This document shows positions 25,902 to 35,293 of a stretch of DNA of 64,000 nucleotides, in pieces. The position numbers and the translations under genes are program-made. The stretch lies in the NCBI RefSeq assembly GCF_025772985.1, contig NZ_JAKMTB010000002.1, positions 1 to 64,000 of the forward strand. The letters are read 5' to 3'. Each line of letters opens with the position of its first letter. Position 1 is the first letter of the stretch. This DNA is from Campylobacter sp. CNRCH_2014_0184h. GTDB taxonomy: Bacteria > Campylobacterota > Campylobacteria > Campylobacterales > Campylobacteraceae. Below the pieces are notes generated by a model. It was not told the origin of the DNA. It made no database searches and saw nothing but the letters and a program-made list of their open reading frames with translations.

Positions 25902-27875
25902 ATGTTTGAACTTACTAGTGATTTTAAGCCAAGTCCTGATCAAAAACAAGCCATTGATGGTATAGTAAAAAGCATTAAAGCGGGTAATAAATACCAAACC
26001 TTGCTAGGTGTTACAGGTAGTGGAAAAACTTTCACTATGGCAAATATCATTAAAAACTTAAACATGCCTACTCTTATCATGAGTCACAATAAAAGCTTAT
26101 GCGCGCAACTTTATAGTGAATTTAAAGGTTTTTTTGCAAATAATCATGTGGAGTATTTTATAAGCTATTATGATTATTATCAACCAGAAGCTTATATACC
26201 AAGAACAGATGTTTTTATAGAAAAAGATAGTTCTACTAATGAAGATTTAGAAAGATTAAGACTTAGTGCAAGTGCTTCGCTTTTAAGTTATGATGATGTT
26301 ATTTGTATAGCTAGTGTTTCGGCAAATTATGGTTTGGGAAATCCAAGTGAGTATGTAGGTATGGTTTTGATTTTAGAGCTTAATATGCAAATAAATCAAA
26401 AAGAACTTTTAAAAAAACTTGTAGACATGGGTTATAAACGCAATGATAATTTCTTTGATAGGGCTGATTTTAGAGTTAATGGAGATATAGTAGATATATA
26501 TCCAGCTTATTATGAGGATGAAGCTATTAGGCTTGAGTTTTTTGGCGATGAGCTTGAGGCGATGTATCATTATAATGTCTTAGAAAATAAAAAAGGTAAA
26601 GATTTAAAAAAATTCATACTTTACCCAACCAGTCAATTTAGCGTAGGTGAGGCTAGGCTTAAAGAGGCTATAAAAGGTATAAAAGCTGAATTAAATGAAC
26701 GCCTTGCTTATTTTGAAAATGAAAATAAACTCGTAGAAGCACAAAGGTTAAAACAAAGAGTAGAATTTGACCTTGAAATGCTTCAAAGCACTGGAATGTG
26801 TAAAGGAGTTGAAAATTATGCTTTGCATTTAACAGGGCTTAAGAGCGGCGATACACCTTATACGCTTTTTGATTATTTTGCTATTAAAAACCAAGACTTT
26901 TTAGTCATTGTAGATGAATCTCATGTATCTTTACCACAATTTCGTGGGATGTTTGCAGGGGATAGAAGCAGAAAGCAAACTTTGGTTGATTATGGTTTTC
27001 GTTTGCCAAGTGCCTTAGATAATAGACCTTTGATGTTTGATGAATTTATTAATAAAAATTGTAAATTTTTATTTGTTTCAGCCACACCTGCGCCTTTAGA
27101 GTTAGAATTAAGCAAAGAAAATATTTTTTATCAAATCATGCGTCCAACAGGGCTTTTAGATCCTAAAATAGAAATCAAAGATAGTGAAAATCAAGTAGAA
27201 ATTTTATACGATGAAGCTAAAAAAGTTATAGAGCATAATGAAAGAGTTTTAATAACCGTTTTAACTAAAAAAATGGCCGAAGAGCTTAGTAAATACTACT
27301 TAGAACTTGGCTTAAAAGTAAAATACATGCATTCAGAAATTGACGCAATAGAGCGTAATGAAATCATCCGTGGTTTAAGAAGTGGTGCTTTTGATATTTT
27401 AATCGGGATTAATCTTTTAAGAGAAGGACTTGACTTGCCTGAAGTTTCTCTTATAGCGATTATGGATGCAGATAAAGAAGGCTTTTTAAGAAGTACCACT
27501 GCACTCATTCAAACGATGGGACGTGCTGCTAGAAATGTCAATGGAAAAGTTTTACTTTTTGCCAAAAAAATCACAAAATCTATGCAAGAAGCTATCGATA
27601 CTACTAATAAAAGAAGGGCTTTACAAGAAGCTTATAATAAAAAACACAACATCACACCAACCTCAGTAAAAAGAAACATAGAAGAAAGTTTAAAACATGA
27701 ACTTGAGCAAGGAGAAATTTATCGTAAAGGCAAAGAACTTGAAAAAATGCCTGCAAAAGAACGCGCCAAAATAGTAAAAGAATTAAGAAAACAAATGTTA
27801 GAAGCAGCTAAAAATCTTGAATTTGAAAAAGCGGCAATGCTTAGAGATGAGATTAATAAATTAAGAACTTTATAA
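25902..27875 (+). CDS. uvrB: Excinuclease ABC subunit B
   Basis: A 657-residue UvrB. Walker [15 protein letters not shown] is near residue 40. The beta-hairpin region is [22 protein letters not shown] is the DEAD-type motif, and helicase motifs V and VI are at [13 protein letters not shown] and QTMGRAARN. The C-terminal UVR domain, which binds UvrC, is at [13 protein letters not shown]. It verifies DNA damage and loads UvrC in nucleotide excision repair. AGGA precedes the ATG. It is a single gene, divergent from the ZapA-like operon. Confidence 0.98.
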   Translation: MFELTSDFKPSPDQKQAIDGIVKSIKAGNKYQTLLGVTGSGKTFTMANIIKNLNMPTLIMSHNKSLCAQLYSEFKGFFANNHVEYFISYYDYYQPEAYIPRTDVFIEKDSSTNEDLERLRLSASASLLSYDDVICIASVSANYGLGNPSEYVGMVLILELNMQINQKELLKKLVDMGYKRNDNFFDRADFRVNGDIVDIYPAYYEDEAIRLEFFGDELEAMYHYNVLENKKGKDLKKFILYPTSQFSVGEARLKEAIKGIKAELNERLAYFENENKLVEAQRLKQRVEFDLEMLQSTGMCKGVENYALHLTGLKSGDTPYTLFDYFAIKNQDFLVIVDESHVSLPQFRGMFAGDRSRKQTLVDYGFRLPSALDNRPLMFDEFINKNCKFLFVSATPAPLELELSKENIFYQIMRPTGLLDPKIEIKDSENQVEILYDEAKKVIEHNERVLITVLTKKMAEELSKYYLELGLKVKYMHSEIDAIERNEIIRGLRSGAFDILIGINLLREGLDLPEVSLIAIMDADKEGFLRSTTALIQTMGRAARNVNGKVLLFAKKITKSMQEAIDTTNKRRALQEAYNKKHNITPTSVKRNIEESLKHELEQGEIYRKGKELEKMPAKERAKIVKELRKQMLEAAKNLEFEKAAMLRDEINKLRTL

Positions 27876-27949
27876 ACTCTTATTATTTAAGATTATTTTC
27901 ATAATATTTTTAATAAACTAAAAATAAATAATAAATTTAAAGTGAAACT

Positions 27950-28834
27950 ATGCTCAAATTTCTTTTGCTTGCCATGTCAATATTTTCTTTCTATGCATGC
28001 TCTAATCCAAATGACAAATTTGATGCAATGGGAATTTTTGAAAGTGATGAGATAATTGTCTCTAGTGAAATACAGGGAAAAATTTTAGAATTTAATATCC
28101 AAGAAGGACAAAAACTACAAAAAGACCAGATAATAGGAAAAGTAGATAGTGTTTCTTTGGAGTTAAAAAAGAAAGAACTTTATCATATTATTGAAGCGTT
28201 AAAACTACAAAAACTAGATATAAAAAACCAACTCTCACCTTTATTTCAGCAACTCAAAGATACCTTAGTAGATAAAAAACGCTATTATACACTTTTGAAA
28301 AATGAGGCAATTTCTCAAAAGGAATATGATGATATTAATGCAAAATATTCATTATTAGAAAAAGAAATCAATGCCAAAAAAGAAAATCTAACTCTTAAAA
28401 ATGCTTCTATAGATGAACAAATTCAAACTGCATTGACCCAAATTGCTATCTTAGAAGATAGTATTGCCAAAAGCTTTATAAGATCTCCTATTTATGGCAC
28501 TGTTTTAGAAAAGTATGCTTTTGCTGGAGAATTAAGTAAAAATCAAGCATTATTTAAAATAGCAGATTTATCAAACCTATATCTTAAAGCTTATATTATC
28601 AATCAAGATTACAACAAAATAAAGCTCAAAGATAAAGTTAAAATAATTTCTGACACGGGTAAAAATTACCAAGGCGTTGTATCTTATATTTCACAAAAAG
28701 CTGAATTTACACCAAAGACCATCATGAGTAAAGACGAGAGAGAAAATCTTGTTTATATGATAAAAATAAATGTCAAAAATGATGGTTATTTAAAAATCGG
28801 AACCTATGCCGAAGTACATTTTTACCATGATTGA
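27950..28834 (+). CDS. HlyD/YbhG-type membrane fusion (adaptor) lipoprotein
   Basis: A 294-residue periplasmic adaptor. The signal peptide ends in FYAC (Cys17), so it is probably lipid-anchored. A lipoyl-like hairpin domain (GIFESDEIIVSSEIQGKI) is followed by a helical coiled-coil hairpin (about 60-155) and the returning lipoyl half (SPIYGTVLEKYAFAGE), then a beta-barrel domain. This is the layout of YbhG-like adaptors. It is the first gene of a five-gene cassette and should connect the inner-membrane permeases with an outer-membrane channel encoded elsewhere. The stop overlaps the first ATPase start by eight bases. The Shine-Dalgarno is weak (AAGTGAAA). Confidence 0.85.
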   Translation: MLKFLLLAMSIFSFYACSNPNDKFDAMGIFESDEIIVSSEIQGKILEFNIQEGQKLQKDQIIGKVDSVSLELKKKELYHIIEALKLQKLDIKNQLSPLFQQLKDTLVDKKRYYTLLKNEAISQKEYDDINAKYSLLEKEINAKKENLTLKNASIDEQIQTALTQIAILEDSIAKSFIRSPIYGTVLEKYAFAGELSKNQALFKIADLSNLYLKAYIINQDYNKIKLKDKVKIISDTGKNYQGVVSYISQKAEFTPKTIMSKDERENLVYMIKINVKNDGYLKIGTYAEVHFYHD

Positions 28835-29717
28835 AGTTAAAAATCTTTACAAAAGTTACAATAATAAGAAAGTTCTAAGTGATATTAATTTTAATCTAAA
28901 TGATGGTGAAATTTTAGGCATTATTGGAGCAGATGGATCTGGCAAAAGTACTTTGTTAAAAATTTTAAGCACTCTTGTATTGCCCGATACAACAAAAACT
29001 AAAATTTATGAATATAATCTAGTAAAAGACTATCAACAAATTCGAAAAATAATAGCCTATATGAGTCCTTGTTTTAGCCTCTATGGCGATCTTAGTATAG
29101 ATGAAAATATAGATTTTTTTGCCAAAATTCACTCTTGTAATTGGAAAGAAAATTTACAAGAAATATTACCTATATATCAGCAATTGCAACAAGTAAAAAA
29201 TAGAAAAGCAAGCGCTCTTTCTGGAGGAATGAAGCAAAAGCTAGCTCTATGCTGTGCTCTCATTCACAAACCAAAACTTTTAATACTAGATGAACCTACA
29301 ACTGGAGTGGATCCTTGTTCAAGAAAAGATTTTTGGGATATATTATTGTCTTTAAACAAAAGTATTATCATAACAAGTTCTTATATGGATGAAATTGCAA
29401 GATCAGATAAAATCGCTTTTATACAAAATGGTAAATTTATAAGATTAGACAAGCCAAAAACACTATGTGAAAATATTCAATCAGGAATTTATGCTCTAGA
29501 AGGAATAAAAATCAAAAATATTATGACAATTTTAAAAAATGATGATAATGTAAAAAATTTTTATGCTTTTAAAGAAAATATTCATATTGTTTTTAAAGAA
29601 CATACTAATACTTCTAAATGGTTATCTATAATAGAAAAAAAATGCAATCAAAAACTTTCCTTATATAAAACCAATGCAAATCTTGAAGATTGTTTTATGG
29701 AATTAAACCATGGATAG
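28827..29717 (+). CDS. ABC ATPase matching the N-terminal half of YbhF
   Basis: A 296-residue ABC ATPase. Walker A GADGSGKS (34-41), signature LSGGMKQK (131-138) and Walker B LLILDEPTTGVD are present. The H-loop His is replaced: TSSYMDE has Ser185, as in the N-terminal domain of E. coli YbhF (STSYLDE). I choose the ATG at 28827, which overlaps the adaptor stop as ATGATTGA, over the ATG at 28806. The domain is probably catalytically weak, and the next gene supplies the canonical site. The two genes overlap by eight bases. It should power export with the two permeases downstream. Confidence 0.85.
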   Translation: MIEVKNLYKSYNNKKVLSDINFNLNDGEILGIIGADGSGKSTLLKILSTLVLPDTTKTKIYEYNLVKDYQQIRKIIAYMSPCFSLYGDLSIDENIDFFAKIHSCNWKENLQEILPIYQQLQQVKNRKASALSGGMKQKLALCCALIHKPKLLILDEPTTGVDPCSRKDFWDILLSLNKSIIITSSYMDEIARSDKIAFIQNGKFIRLDKPKTLCENIQSGIYALEGIKIKNIMTILKNDDNVKNFYAFKENIHIVFKEHTNTSKWLSIIEKKCNQKLSLYKTNANLEDCFMELNHG

Positions 29718-30444
29718 TGTTATAAAAACTTCTAATCTTTGTAAATATTTTGGAACCTTTAAAGCAGTAGATGATCTAAATTTTGAAGTTCACAAAGGAG
29801 AAATATTTGCCTTTTTAGGAGCCAATGGAGCAGGAAAAACCGCTGCTATAAAAATGCTTTGTGGTTTGAGTTTACCAACAAGTGGAAATGCTTTTATTGG
29901 CGGATATGATGTATATAAAGATAGTGAAAAAATCAAACAAAATATAGGTTATATGAGTCAAAAATTTTCGCTTTATGAGGATCTAAGTGTTTTTGAAAAT
30001 ATAGAATTATTTGGCACAATATATGGTTTAAGCACTAAAACAATAAGAGAAAACGGAGACTCATTATTAAATTTTTTAAATATATATGCTTATAAAAACA
30101 AGATTGTAAAAGATCTATCTTTAGGTTTTAAACAAAAGCTAGCCTTTTGCGTAGCAACTTTACACAAGCCAAAGATTATTTTTTTAGATGAACCCACAAG
30201 TGGTGTAGATCCAAAAACAAGAAGGGATTTTTGGGAACTTATTTACAAAGCAAGCAATGAAAATATTTCTATTTTTATCACAACACACTATATGGATGAA
30301 GCAGAATATTGCGATAGAGTAAGTATTATGATAGATGGCAAAATCAAAATTTTAGATACTCCCAAAAATTTAAAAAGAACATATAATGCTAAAGATATAC
30401 AAGAAGTATTTTTTCAATTAGCAAAAGAAGCAAAAAGATCTTAA
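29710..30444 (+). CDS. ABC ATPase matching the C-terminal half of YbhF
   Basis: A 244-residue ABC ATPase. Walker A is GANGAGKT (37-44) and Walker B is IIFLDEPTSGVD. The H-loop TTHYMDEAEYCDR has the canonical His193. The signature reads LSLGFKQK, the variant also present in the C-terminal domain of E. coli YbhF. It starts eight bases inside the preceding ATPase gene. Here the double ATPase of YbhF is two separate proteins that must pair. It ends one base before the first permease gene. Confidence 0.88.
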   Translation: MDSVIKTSNLCKYFGTFKAVDDLNFEVHKGEIFAFLGANGAGKTAAIKMLCGLSLPTSGNAFIGGYDVYKDSEKIKQNIGYMSQKFSLYEDLSVFENIELFGTIYGLSTKTIRENGDSLLNFLNIYAYKNKIVKDLSLGFKQKLAFCVATLHKPKIIFLDEPTSGVDPKTRRDFWELIYKASNENISIFITTHYMDEAEYCDRVSIMIDGKIKILDTPKNLKRTYNAKDIQEVFFQLAKEAKRS

Positions 30445-30445
30445 T

Positions 30446-31504
30446 ATGAATATTTTTCTAGCTATTGTTAAAAAAGAGAGTTTGCATATTATAAGAGATA
30501 AAAGGACTATGTTGATAGTATTTTTCATGCCTATAGTGCAAATTTTACTCTTTGGTTTTGCACTTAGCATGGAAGTAAACCATATAAAATTTAGCATTTT
30601 AAATTTATCAAAAGATAATACTAGTAAACAAATATCTCAAACACTAATAAATAATCCTTATTTTGAATTTATACAAACTTACCACGACATTAAACAAATG
30701 CAAGATGATTTTAAAAACTCTAAAATAGATATGACTCTTATATTTGATCATAATTTTGCAAAAAATCAAATAATTCAAATTGCAATTGATGCAAGTGATC
30801 CTAATAGGGCTAGCATTATCAATGCTTATATTGAAAATATTTTATTAGAACAACTTGATGTACAAAATTTCAATATACGTTTTTTATATAATCCTAGTTC
30901 TAAAAGTCAATATGTATTTATACCTGGACTAATGGGTATGATTTTAATGTTAATTTGCGCGATGATGACTAGCATATCCATAGTGCGCGAAAAAGAAAAT
31001 CAAACCATGCAAATGCTACTTAGTGCCCCAATAAGACCTTTTATAATTATATTTGCAAAAATGTTGCCGTATTTTTTTATTTCTAATATTAGCTTATTTA
31101 TTATTTTGTTGTTATCGGTTTTTGTTTTAAATATACATATTCAAGGAAATCTTTTTATCTTGCTTTGTTTTTGTATGTTATACATTTTTCTAGCTTTAAG
31201 CATAGGGCTTTTTGTATCATGTATAACAAAAACACAAGCAAGCGCTATGTTAATATGTGGAATGGTATTTTTAATCCCTATAATTTTACTTTCAGGTATG
31301 ATATTTCCCACTGAAAGCATGCCAAAAATTCTAGAATTTTTCACCCATTTGATCCCTGCAAAATGGTTTATCATAGGCATTAAAAAAATTATGTTTATGG
31401 ATGTTAGTTTAAGCTTTTTATTAAAAGAACTTATTATTTTATTGTCGATGAGTTTTATTTTCCTATTTGCAAGCATTAAAAAATTTAAAGATAGGATTGA
31501 ATAA
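30446..31504 (+). CDS. ABC-2 type export permease (YbhS-like)
   Basis: A 352-residue ABC-2 permease. One N-terminal membrane segment (about 22-42) is followed by a large periplasmic domain and five C-terminal membrane segments (about 165-350). The segment SIVREKENQTMQMLLSAPIRP is the conserved cytoplasmic coupling helix of this family. It overlaps the second permease as TAATG. With its sister permease it forms the channel of the YbhFSR-type exporter. E. coli YbhFSR is linked to drug and Na+ or Li+ efflux; the substrate here is not known. Confidence 0.88.
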   Translation: MNIFLAIVKKESLHIIRDKRTMLIVFFMPIVQILLFGFALSMEVNHIKFSILNLSKDNTSKQISQTLINNPYFEFIQTYHDIKQMQDDFKNSKIDMTLIFDHNFAKNQIIQIAIDASDPNRASIINAYIENILLEQLDVQNFNIRFLYNPSSKSQYVFIPGLMGMILMLICAMMTSISIVREKENQTMQMLLSAPIRPFIIIFAKMLPYFFISNISLFIILLLSVFVLNIHIQGNLFILLCFCMLYIFLALSIGLFVSCITKTQASAMLICGMVFLIPIILLSGMIFPTESMPKILEFFTHLIPAKWFIIGIKKIMFMDVSLSFLLKELIILLSMSFIFLFASIKKFKDRIE

Positions 31505-32583
31505 TGCTGTTAAAAGCTTTATTAAAAAAGGAATTTTTACAATTTAAACGTAATAAATTTTTACCACGATTGGTTTTGATTTATCCTTTAGTTCTAATAC
31601 TTATTATGCCATGGGCAACAAATCTTGAAGTTAAAAATATCAATATAGCAGTAATTGACTGGGATAAAAGTCAGAGTACTAAAAATATAATAAATACTAT
31701 TGCTAATAACAAATATTTTGACAAAATATACACATTTTCCACGTACCAAGATGCTAAAAAATGTATAGAAAATAACATTTGTGATGCAATATTAGAATTT
31801 AACTCAAATTTTGAGCACGATTTTTTCAAAGAAAACAAATTAAATTTATCTCTTTATATTAATGCTATAAATGGAGTAAAAGCCAATATAAGCTTAATCT
31901 ATATAAATAAAATCATCACTTCAAGCTTAAATTTAAAACAAGACAAAATTAATATCTTAAGCAATTTCAAATTTAATCCAAATCTTAATTACCAACATTA
32001 TATGATTCCTGCTTTAAGCACTATAGTACTCACTTTACTTTGTGGTTTTTTACCCGCAATTAACATTGTAAGTGAAAAAGAAAAGGGAAATATTGAACAA
32101 ATAAATGTTAGTCCTATTTCTAAATTTAATTTTATACTAGCCAAGCTCATTATGTACTGGATAATTGGTATAGTTGCCTTTAGTATATGTCTTTTGGTTT
32201 CATTTTTTATTTATGATTTGTATCCTAAAAGCAATGTATTGCTACTATGCGCTGTGGTGTTTATTTATATTTTGGCTATTTCTGGATTTGGGATTATCAT
32301 TTCTAACTATTCCAATACCATAGCACAAGCTATGTTTGTAATTTTTTTCTTCATGATGATTTTTATATTAATGAGTGGACTTTTTACTTCTATACTTTCT
32401 ATGCCAAAGTGGGCTTATGCTTTAAGCCATCTAAATCCATTAAAATACTTTATAGAATCTTTAAGAATGATTTTTCTAAAAGAAGTTGATATAACAAATT
32501 TATATTCTAATTTTATAATACTTGGTATATTTGCGATTATATTTAACTGTTTTGCTATAATAAGTTACAAAAAAAGAAGCTAA
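31504..32583 (+). CDS. ABC-2 type export permease (YbhR-like)
   Basis: A 359-residue ABC-2 permease with the same layout as the previous gene. An N-terminal membrane segment (about 22-40) is followed by a periplasmic domain and five C-terminal segments. The coupling segment is NIVSEKEKGNIEQINVSPISK. It starts one base inside the preceding stop (TAATG) and closes the cassette. A strong hairpin follows. No outer-membrane channel gene is nearby, so a shared TolC-type channel is presumed. Confidence 0.88.
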   Translation: MLLKALLKKEFLQFKRNKFLPRLVLIYPLVLILIMPWATNLEVKNINIAVIDWDKSQSTKNIINTIANNKYFDKIYTFSTYQDAKKCIENNICDAILEFNSNFEHDFFKENKLNLSLYINAINGVKANISLIYINKIITSSLNLKQDKINILSNFKFNPNLNYQHYMIPALSTIVLTLLCGFLPAINIVSEKEKGNIEQINVSPISKFNFILAKLIMYWIIGIVAFSICLLVSFFIYDLYPKSNVLLLCAVVFIYILAISGFGIIISNYSNTIAQAMFVIFFFMMIFILMSGLFTSILSMPKWAYALSHLNPLKYFIESLRMIFLKEVDITNLYSNFIILGIFAIIFNCFAIISYKKRS

Positions 32584-32602
32584 AAGCCTTAAAAAGGCTT
32601 TT
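32582..32602. terminator. Bidirectional terminator between the exporter and efp
   Basis: Perfect 9-base arms AAAAGCCTT and AAGGCTTTT enclose AAA, with T-rich sequence on both sides. It covers the stop codons of both convergent units. Confidence 0.8.
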
Positions 32603-33170
32603 ATTTATTTGCTCTTTCTATATATTCTCCACGCACAGTATCAACGCGAATCACTTCCCCTTCTAGCACATGAAAAGGAATTTGTACTACTGCACCTGTT
32701 TCTAAAGTAGCTGGTTTTTTGTTTGAGCCTTGAGTGTCACCTTTGAAATTTGGTGCTGTTTCGATAATTTTAAGCTCCATTACTTGAGGCACTTCCACAC
32801 CGATTGCTTTTCCATTGTGGAATAAAACATCCACCATAGTTCCATCAAGCATCCATTTTTTAGCTTCACCCACATCTTCATCGCTAATTGCAACTTGCTC
32901 ATAAGTTTGAGTATCCATAAATTGACAATTTTCACCATCATCGTATAGATATTGCATTTGTTTTTCTTCTAAATTTGGAGATTCACATTTATCTCCTGCA
33001 TGGAAAGTTTTTTCTAAAACCTTACCATCGATAAAAGATTTAATTTTAATACGTACAAAAGCAGGACCTTTTCCTGGTTTTACGTGTTGATATTCTACGA
33101 TTTTAAAAGGAATACCATCAATTTCTATTTTTAAACCTTTTTTTAAATCTCCCATTCCATAAGAAGCCAT
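32601..33170 (-). CDS. efp: Elongation factor P
   Basis: A 189-residue EF-P with the three beta-barrel domains. It promotes peptide bond formation at polyproline stretches. The tip loop [10 protein letters not shown] contains the Lys (Lys34 type) that is modified in many bacteria. The end [11 protein letters not shown] matches the family. AAGGAA precedes the ATG. It stands alone here, upstream of nothing in its direction, and is separated from serA by a hairpin. In C. jejuni efp and serA are not adjacent (Cj0551 and Cj0891c, from memory). Confidence 0.98.
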   Translation of the reverse strand: MASYGMGDLKKGLKIEIDGIPFKIVEYQHVKPGKGPAFVRIKIKSFIDGKVLEKTFHAGDKCESPNLEEKQMQYLYDDGENCQFMDTQTYEQVAISDEDVGEAKKWMLDGTMVDVLFHNGKAIGVEVPQVMELKIIETAPNFKGDTQGSNKKPATLETGAVVQIPFHVLEGEVIRVDTVRGEYIERANK

Positions 33171-33211
33171 ATATTTTCCTTAATTTTAAAATTAAAAAAT
33201 AATTGTAACAA

Positions 33212-33234
33212 TTAAGGCTTATAAAAAGCCTTAA
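33212..33234 (-). terminator. Terminator at the end of the serA operon
   Basis: Perfect 9-base arms TTAAGGCTT and AAGCCTTAA with a five-base loop include the serA stop codon. The downstream strand has a T-rich tail. It separates serA from efp. Confidence 0.65.
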
Positions 33235-34811
33235 ATTTCTGCATATTCTGCAAAAATACAAGCATCAACAGCTCTTAATTCTTCAAGCAAAGCTTTTGAA
33301 ATTTTTGCATCAAGTAAAATCACAGCTAAAGCTTTTCCAAAGCCATTTCTACCAAGTCTAAAATCAGCTATATTAACATTATTTTTAGCTAAAATTCCGC
33401 TAACATTAGCAATAACTCCTGGTATATCATTGTTATTTAAAATTATCATTTTCCCTTTTGGTTTAAAATCTACATCAAAACCATTTAACTCTACTATCCT
33501 TTGTTCATTTTCACCAAAAATAGTCCCTGAGATAGAAAGGTTAGAATTATCTGTAATTACCTTTATGGTGATTTTGTTACTATAACCACTACTTGGTAAA
33601 ATACAAGATGAAAGTTCCACACCCTTGTCTTTAGCTACAAAATGTGCGTTGATATAATTAATATTTTCACCTAAAATTCCTCTTAAAACACTCACTGTTG
33701 CAAAAGTTAGCAAAGACTCATTATACTCACTAATTTGTCCTTCACTTTCAAGTTTAATAGCTTTAATAGGAGTTTTATCAAGCTGAGCAGCCAAAAAGCC
33801 CATTTTAGAAATAAGCTCAATATAAGGTGCTACAAAACTTGGCAAATCTTCAGTTTTAATTGGTAAATTTAAAGCATTAGGATAAGAAATTCCTCTTGCA
33901 GCATTTAAAGCTTGCTCGCATGCTTGGATAGCTATATTTTCTTGACTTTCTAAAGTATTTGCACCAAGATGAGAAGTAACAGAAACATTTTCGAAATCTA
34001 AAAATGGATGATTAGTTGCAGGTTCTTTGTTAAACACATCGATACCAAGCCAAGCTATTTTACCACTTTTTAATCCCTCACACAAAGCATCTTCATTATA
34101 AAGACCACCTCTAGCACAATTTATCAATCTTACGCCATCTTTCATTTTAGAAATTTCTTCAAAAGAAATCATATCTGTTGTTTCTTTTGTTTTTGGTGTA
34201 TGTATAGTAATAAAATCACTTTGAGTTAAAATTGTATCTAAAGAATTCACGCACTCAATACCCAAATCAGTCATTTTAGAAGCTACCACATAAGGATCAT
34301 AAGCTATAACTTTCATACCAAAAGCTTTTGCGCGTACAGCTACTCTTGAACCTATATTACCAAAACCTATAACCCCTAAAGTTTTGTTCATAAGTTCAAC
34401 ACCATACCATTTTTCTCTTTCCCATCTTCTTTGTATTTTTAAAAAATTATGAGCATTTACAAAAGATCTTGCAGAGCATAATAGGTGATTCATAGTAAGT
34501 TCAACTGCTGCTATGGTATTAGCCGTTGGCACATTCATAACTATAATGCCTTTTTTAGAGCATTCATCTATATCAACATTATCAACTCCAACGCCTGCTC
34601 TAACTAAGGCTTTTAAATTAGAACATGCATTGATAAATTTCAAATCCACATCTGTTGAACTTCTAGTAATAGCTACATCCACATCACTTAATTTTGTTAA
34701 AAGCTCATCTTTAGGTAAATGCGCTGCTTCAATAAGTTCTACATCATCAGCTTTTCTTAAAAGCTCCACACCCTTGTCTAATATTGCATCACATACAATA
34801 ATTTTTTTCAT
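33231..34811 (-). CDS. serA: D-3-phosphoglycerate dehydrogenase
   Basis: A 526-residue long-form SerA, the first step of serine synthesis. The NAD Rossmann motif GVIGFGNIGSRVA is near 144. Catalytic residues lie in RAGVGVDNVD, FNKEPA and TSHLGANTLESQ. The C-terminus has an intervening domain and an ACT domain (about 455-526, IPGVIANVSGILAKNNVN). I choose the ATG at 34811: GGAGG lies seven bases upstream, and the start overlaps the previous stop as ATGA. The in-frame TTG two codons earlier is less likely. Confidence 0.97.
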   Translation of the reverse strand: MKKIIVCDAILDKGVELLRKADDVELIEAAHLPKDELLTKLSDVDVAITRSSTDVDLKFINACSNLKALVRAGVGVDNVDIDECSKKGIIVMNVPTANTIAAVELTMNHLLCSARSFVNAHNFLKIQRRWEREKWYGVELMNKTLGVIGFGNIGSRVAVRAKAFGMKVIAYDPYVVASKMTDLGIECVNSLDTILTQSDFITIHTPKTKETTDMISFEEISKMKDGVRLINCARGGLYNEDALCEGLKSGKIAWLGIDVFNKEPATNHPFLDFENVSVTSHLGANTLESQENIAIQACEQALNAARGISYPNALNLPIKTEDLPSFVAPYIELISKMGFLAAQLDKTPIKAIKLESEGQISEYNESLLTFATVSVLRGILGENINYINAHFVAKDKGVELSSCILPSSGYSNKITIKVITDNSNLSISGTIFGENEQRIVELNGFDVDFKPKGKMIILNNNDIPGVIANVSGILAKNNVNIADFRLGRNGFGKALAVILLDAKISKALLEELRAVDACIFAEYAEI

Positions 34812-35287
34812 AACCAAACCTCCTTTAATTTTGCATTTATGTTGTAAATTTTTAATTTGTCGATCAGTGCGTTTAAAACTTTTTCATTATTTATATCTAA
34901 ATAAATTGCCACTTCATCTTTGCTTTGTGTTAAAGTGTATTTGATAAAAAAAGAATGCAAAGTTTGCTTTAAACAAAACATAGAATAAACATCGTTTTTA
35001 TTTACATCGAGCATATAGAATTTTTGTTTTGGTTTTACTACAGAATCATCCATATTAAAACTCATATAAAATTCATTCGCTGCTGGAGAAAAATCATTAA
35101 CTTTAAGATTTGAAAGTTTATCTTGCCAAGTTTGTGGCAATTCTTTTTTTATTTCATCAAAAGAATATTTAACATTTTGTGAGATAGGTAAATTTCCAAC
35201 ACTTACATATCTCACCATAAAAACAAAAGCAACAATCAAAACTAGGCTTAAAAAGCCTAAAATACCATAAAGGGTATATTTTTTCAT
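34808..35287 (-). CDS. Conserved single-span membrane protein of unknown function (Cj0892c-like)
   Basis: A 159-residue protein with an N-terminal membrane segment (about 7-28) and a soluble, probably periplasmic domain of about 130 residues. I do not recognise a known domain. It lies between rpsA and serA, six bases after rpsA, and shares ATGA with serA. In C. jejuni the same gene stands in this place (Cj0892c, from memory), so the linkage is kept across species. Function is unknown. Confidence 0.8.
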   Translation of the reverse strand: MKKYTLYGILGFLSLVLIVAFVFMVRYVSVGNLPISQNVKYSFDEIKKELPQTWQDKLSNLKVNDFSPAANEFYMSFNMDDSVVKPKQKFYMLDVNKNDVYSMFCLKQTLHSFFIKYTLTQSKDEVAIYLDINNEKVLNALIDKLKIYNINAKLKEVWL

Positions 35288-35293
35288 TTGTTA

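Noticed and set aside
28806-28826. Earlier ATG for the first exporter ATPase
   Set aside because: It lies well inside the adaptor gene without a Shine-Dalgarno. The ATG at 28827 gives the usual MIEVKNL opening and a short stop-start overlap.
27950-32583. Iron or haem transport function for the exporter
   Set aside because: ABC-2 permeases with a HlyD-type adaptor are exporters, and no Fur box was seen before the cassette.
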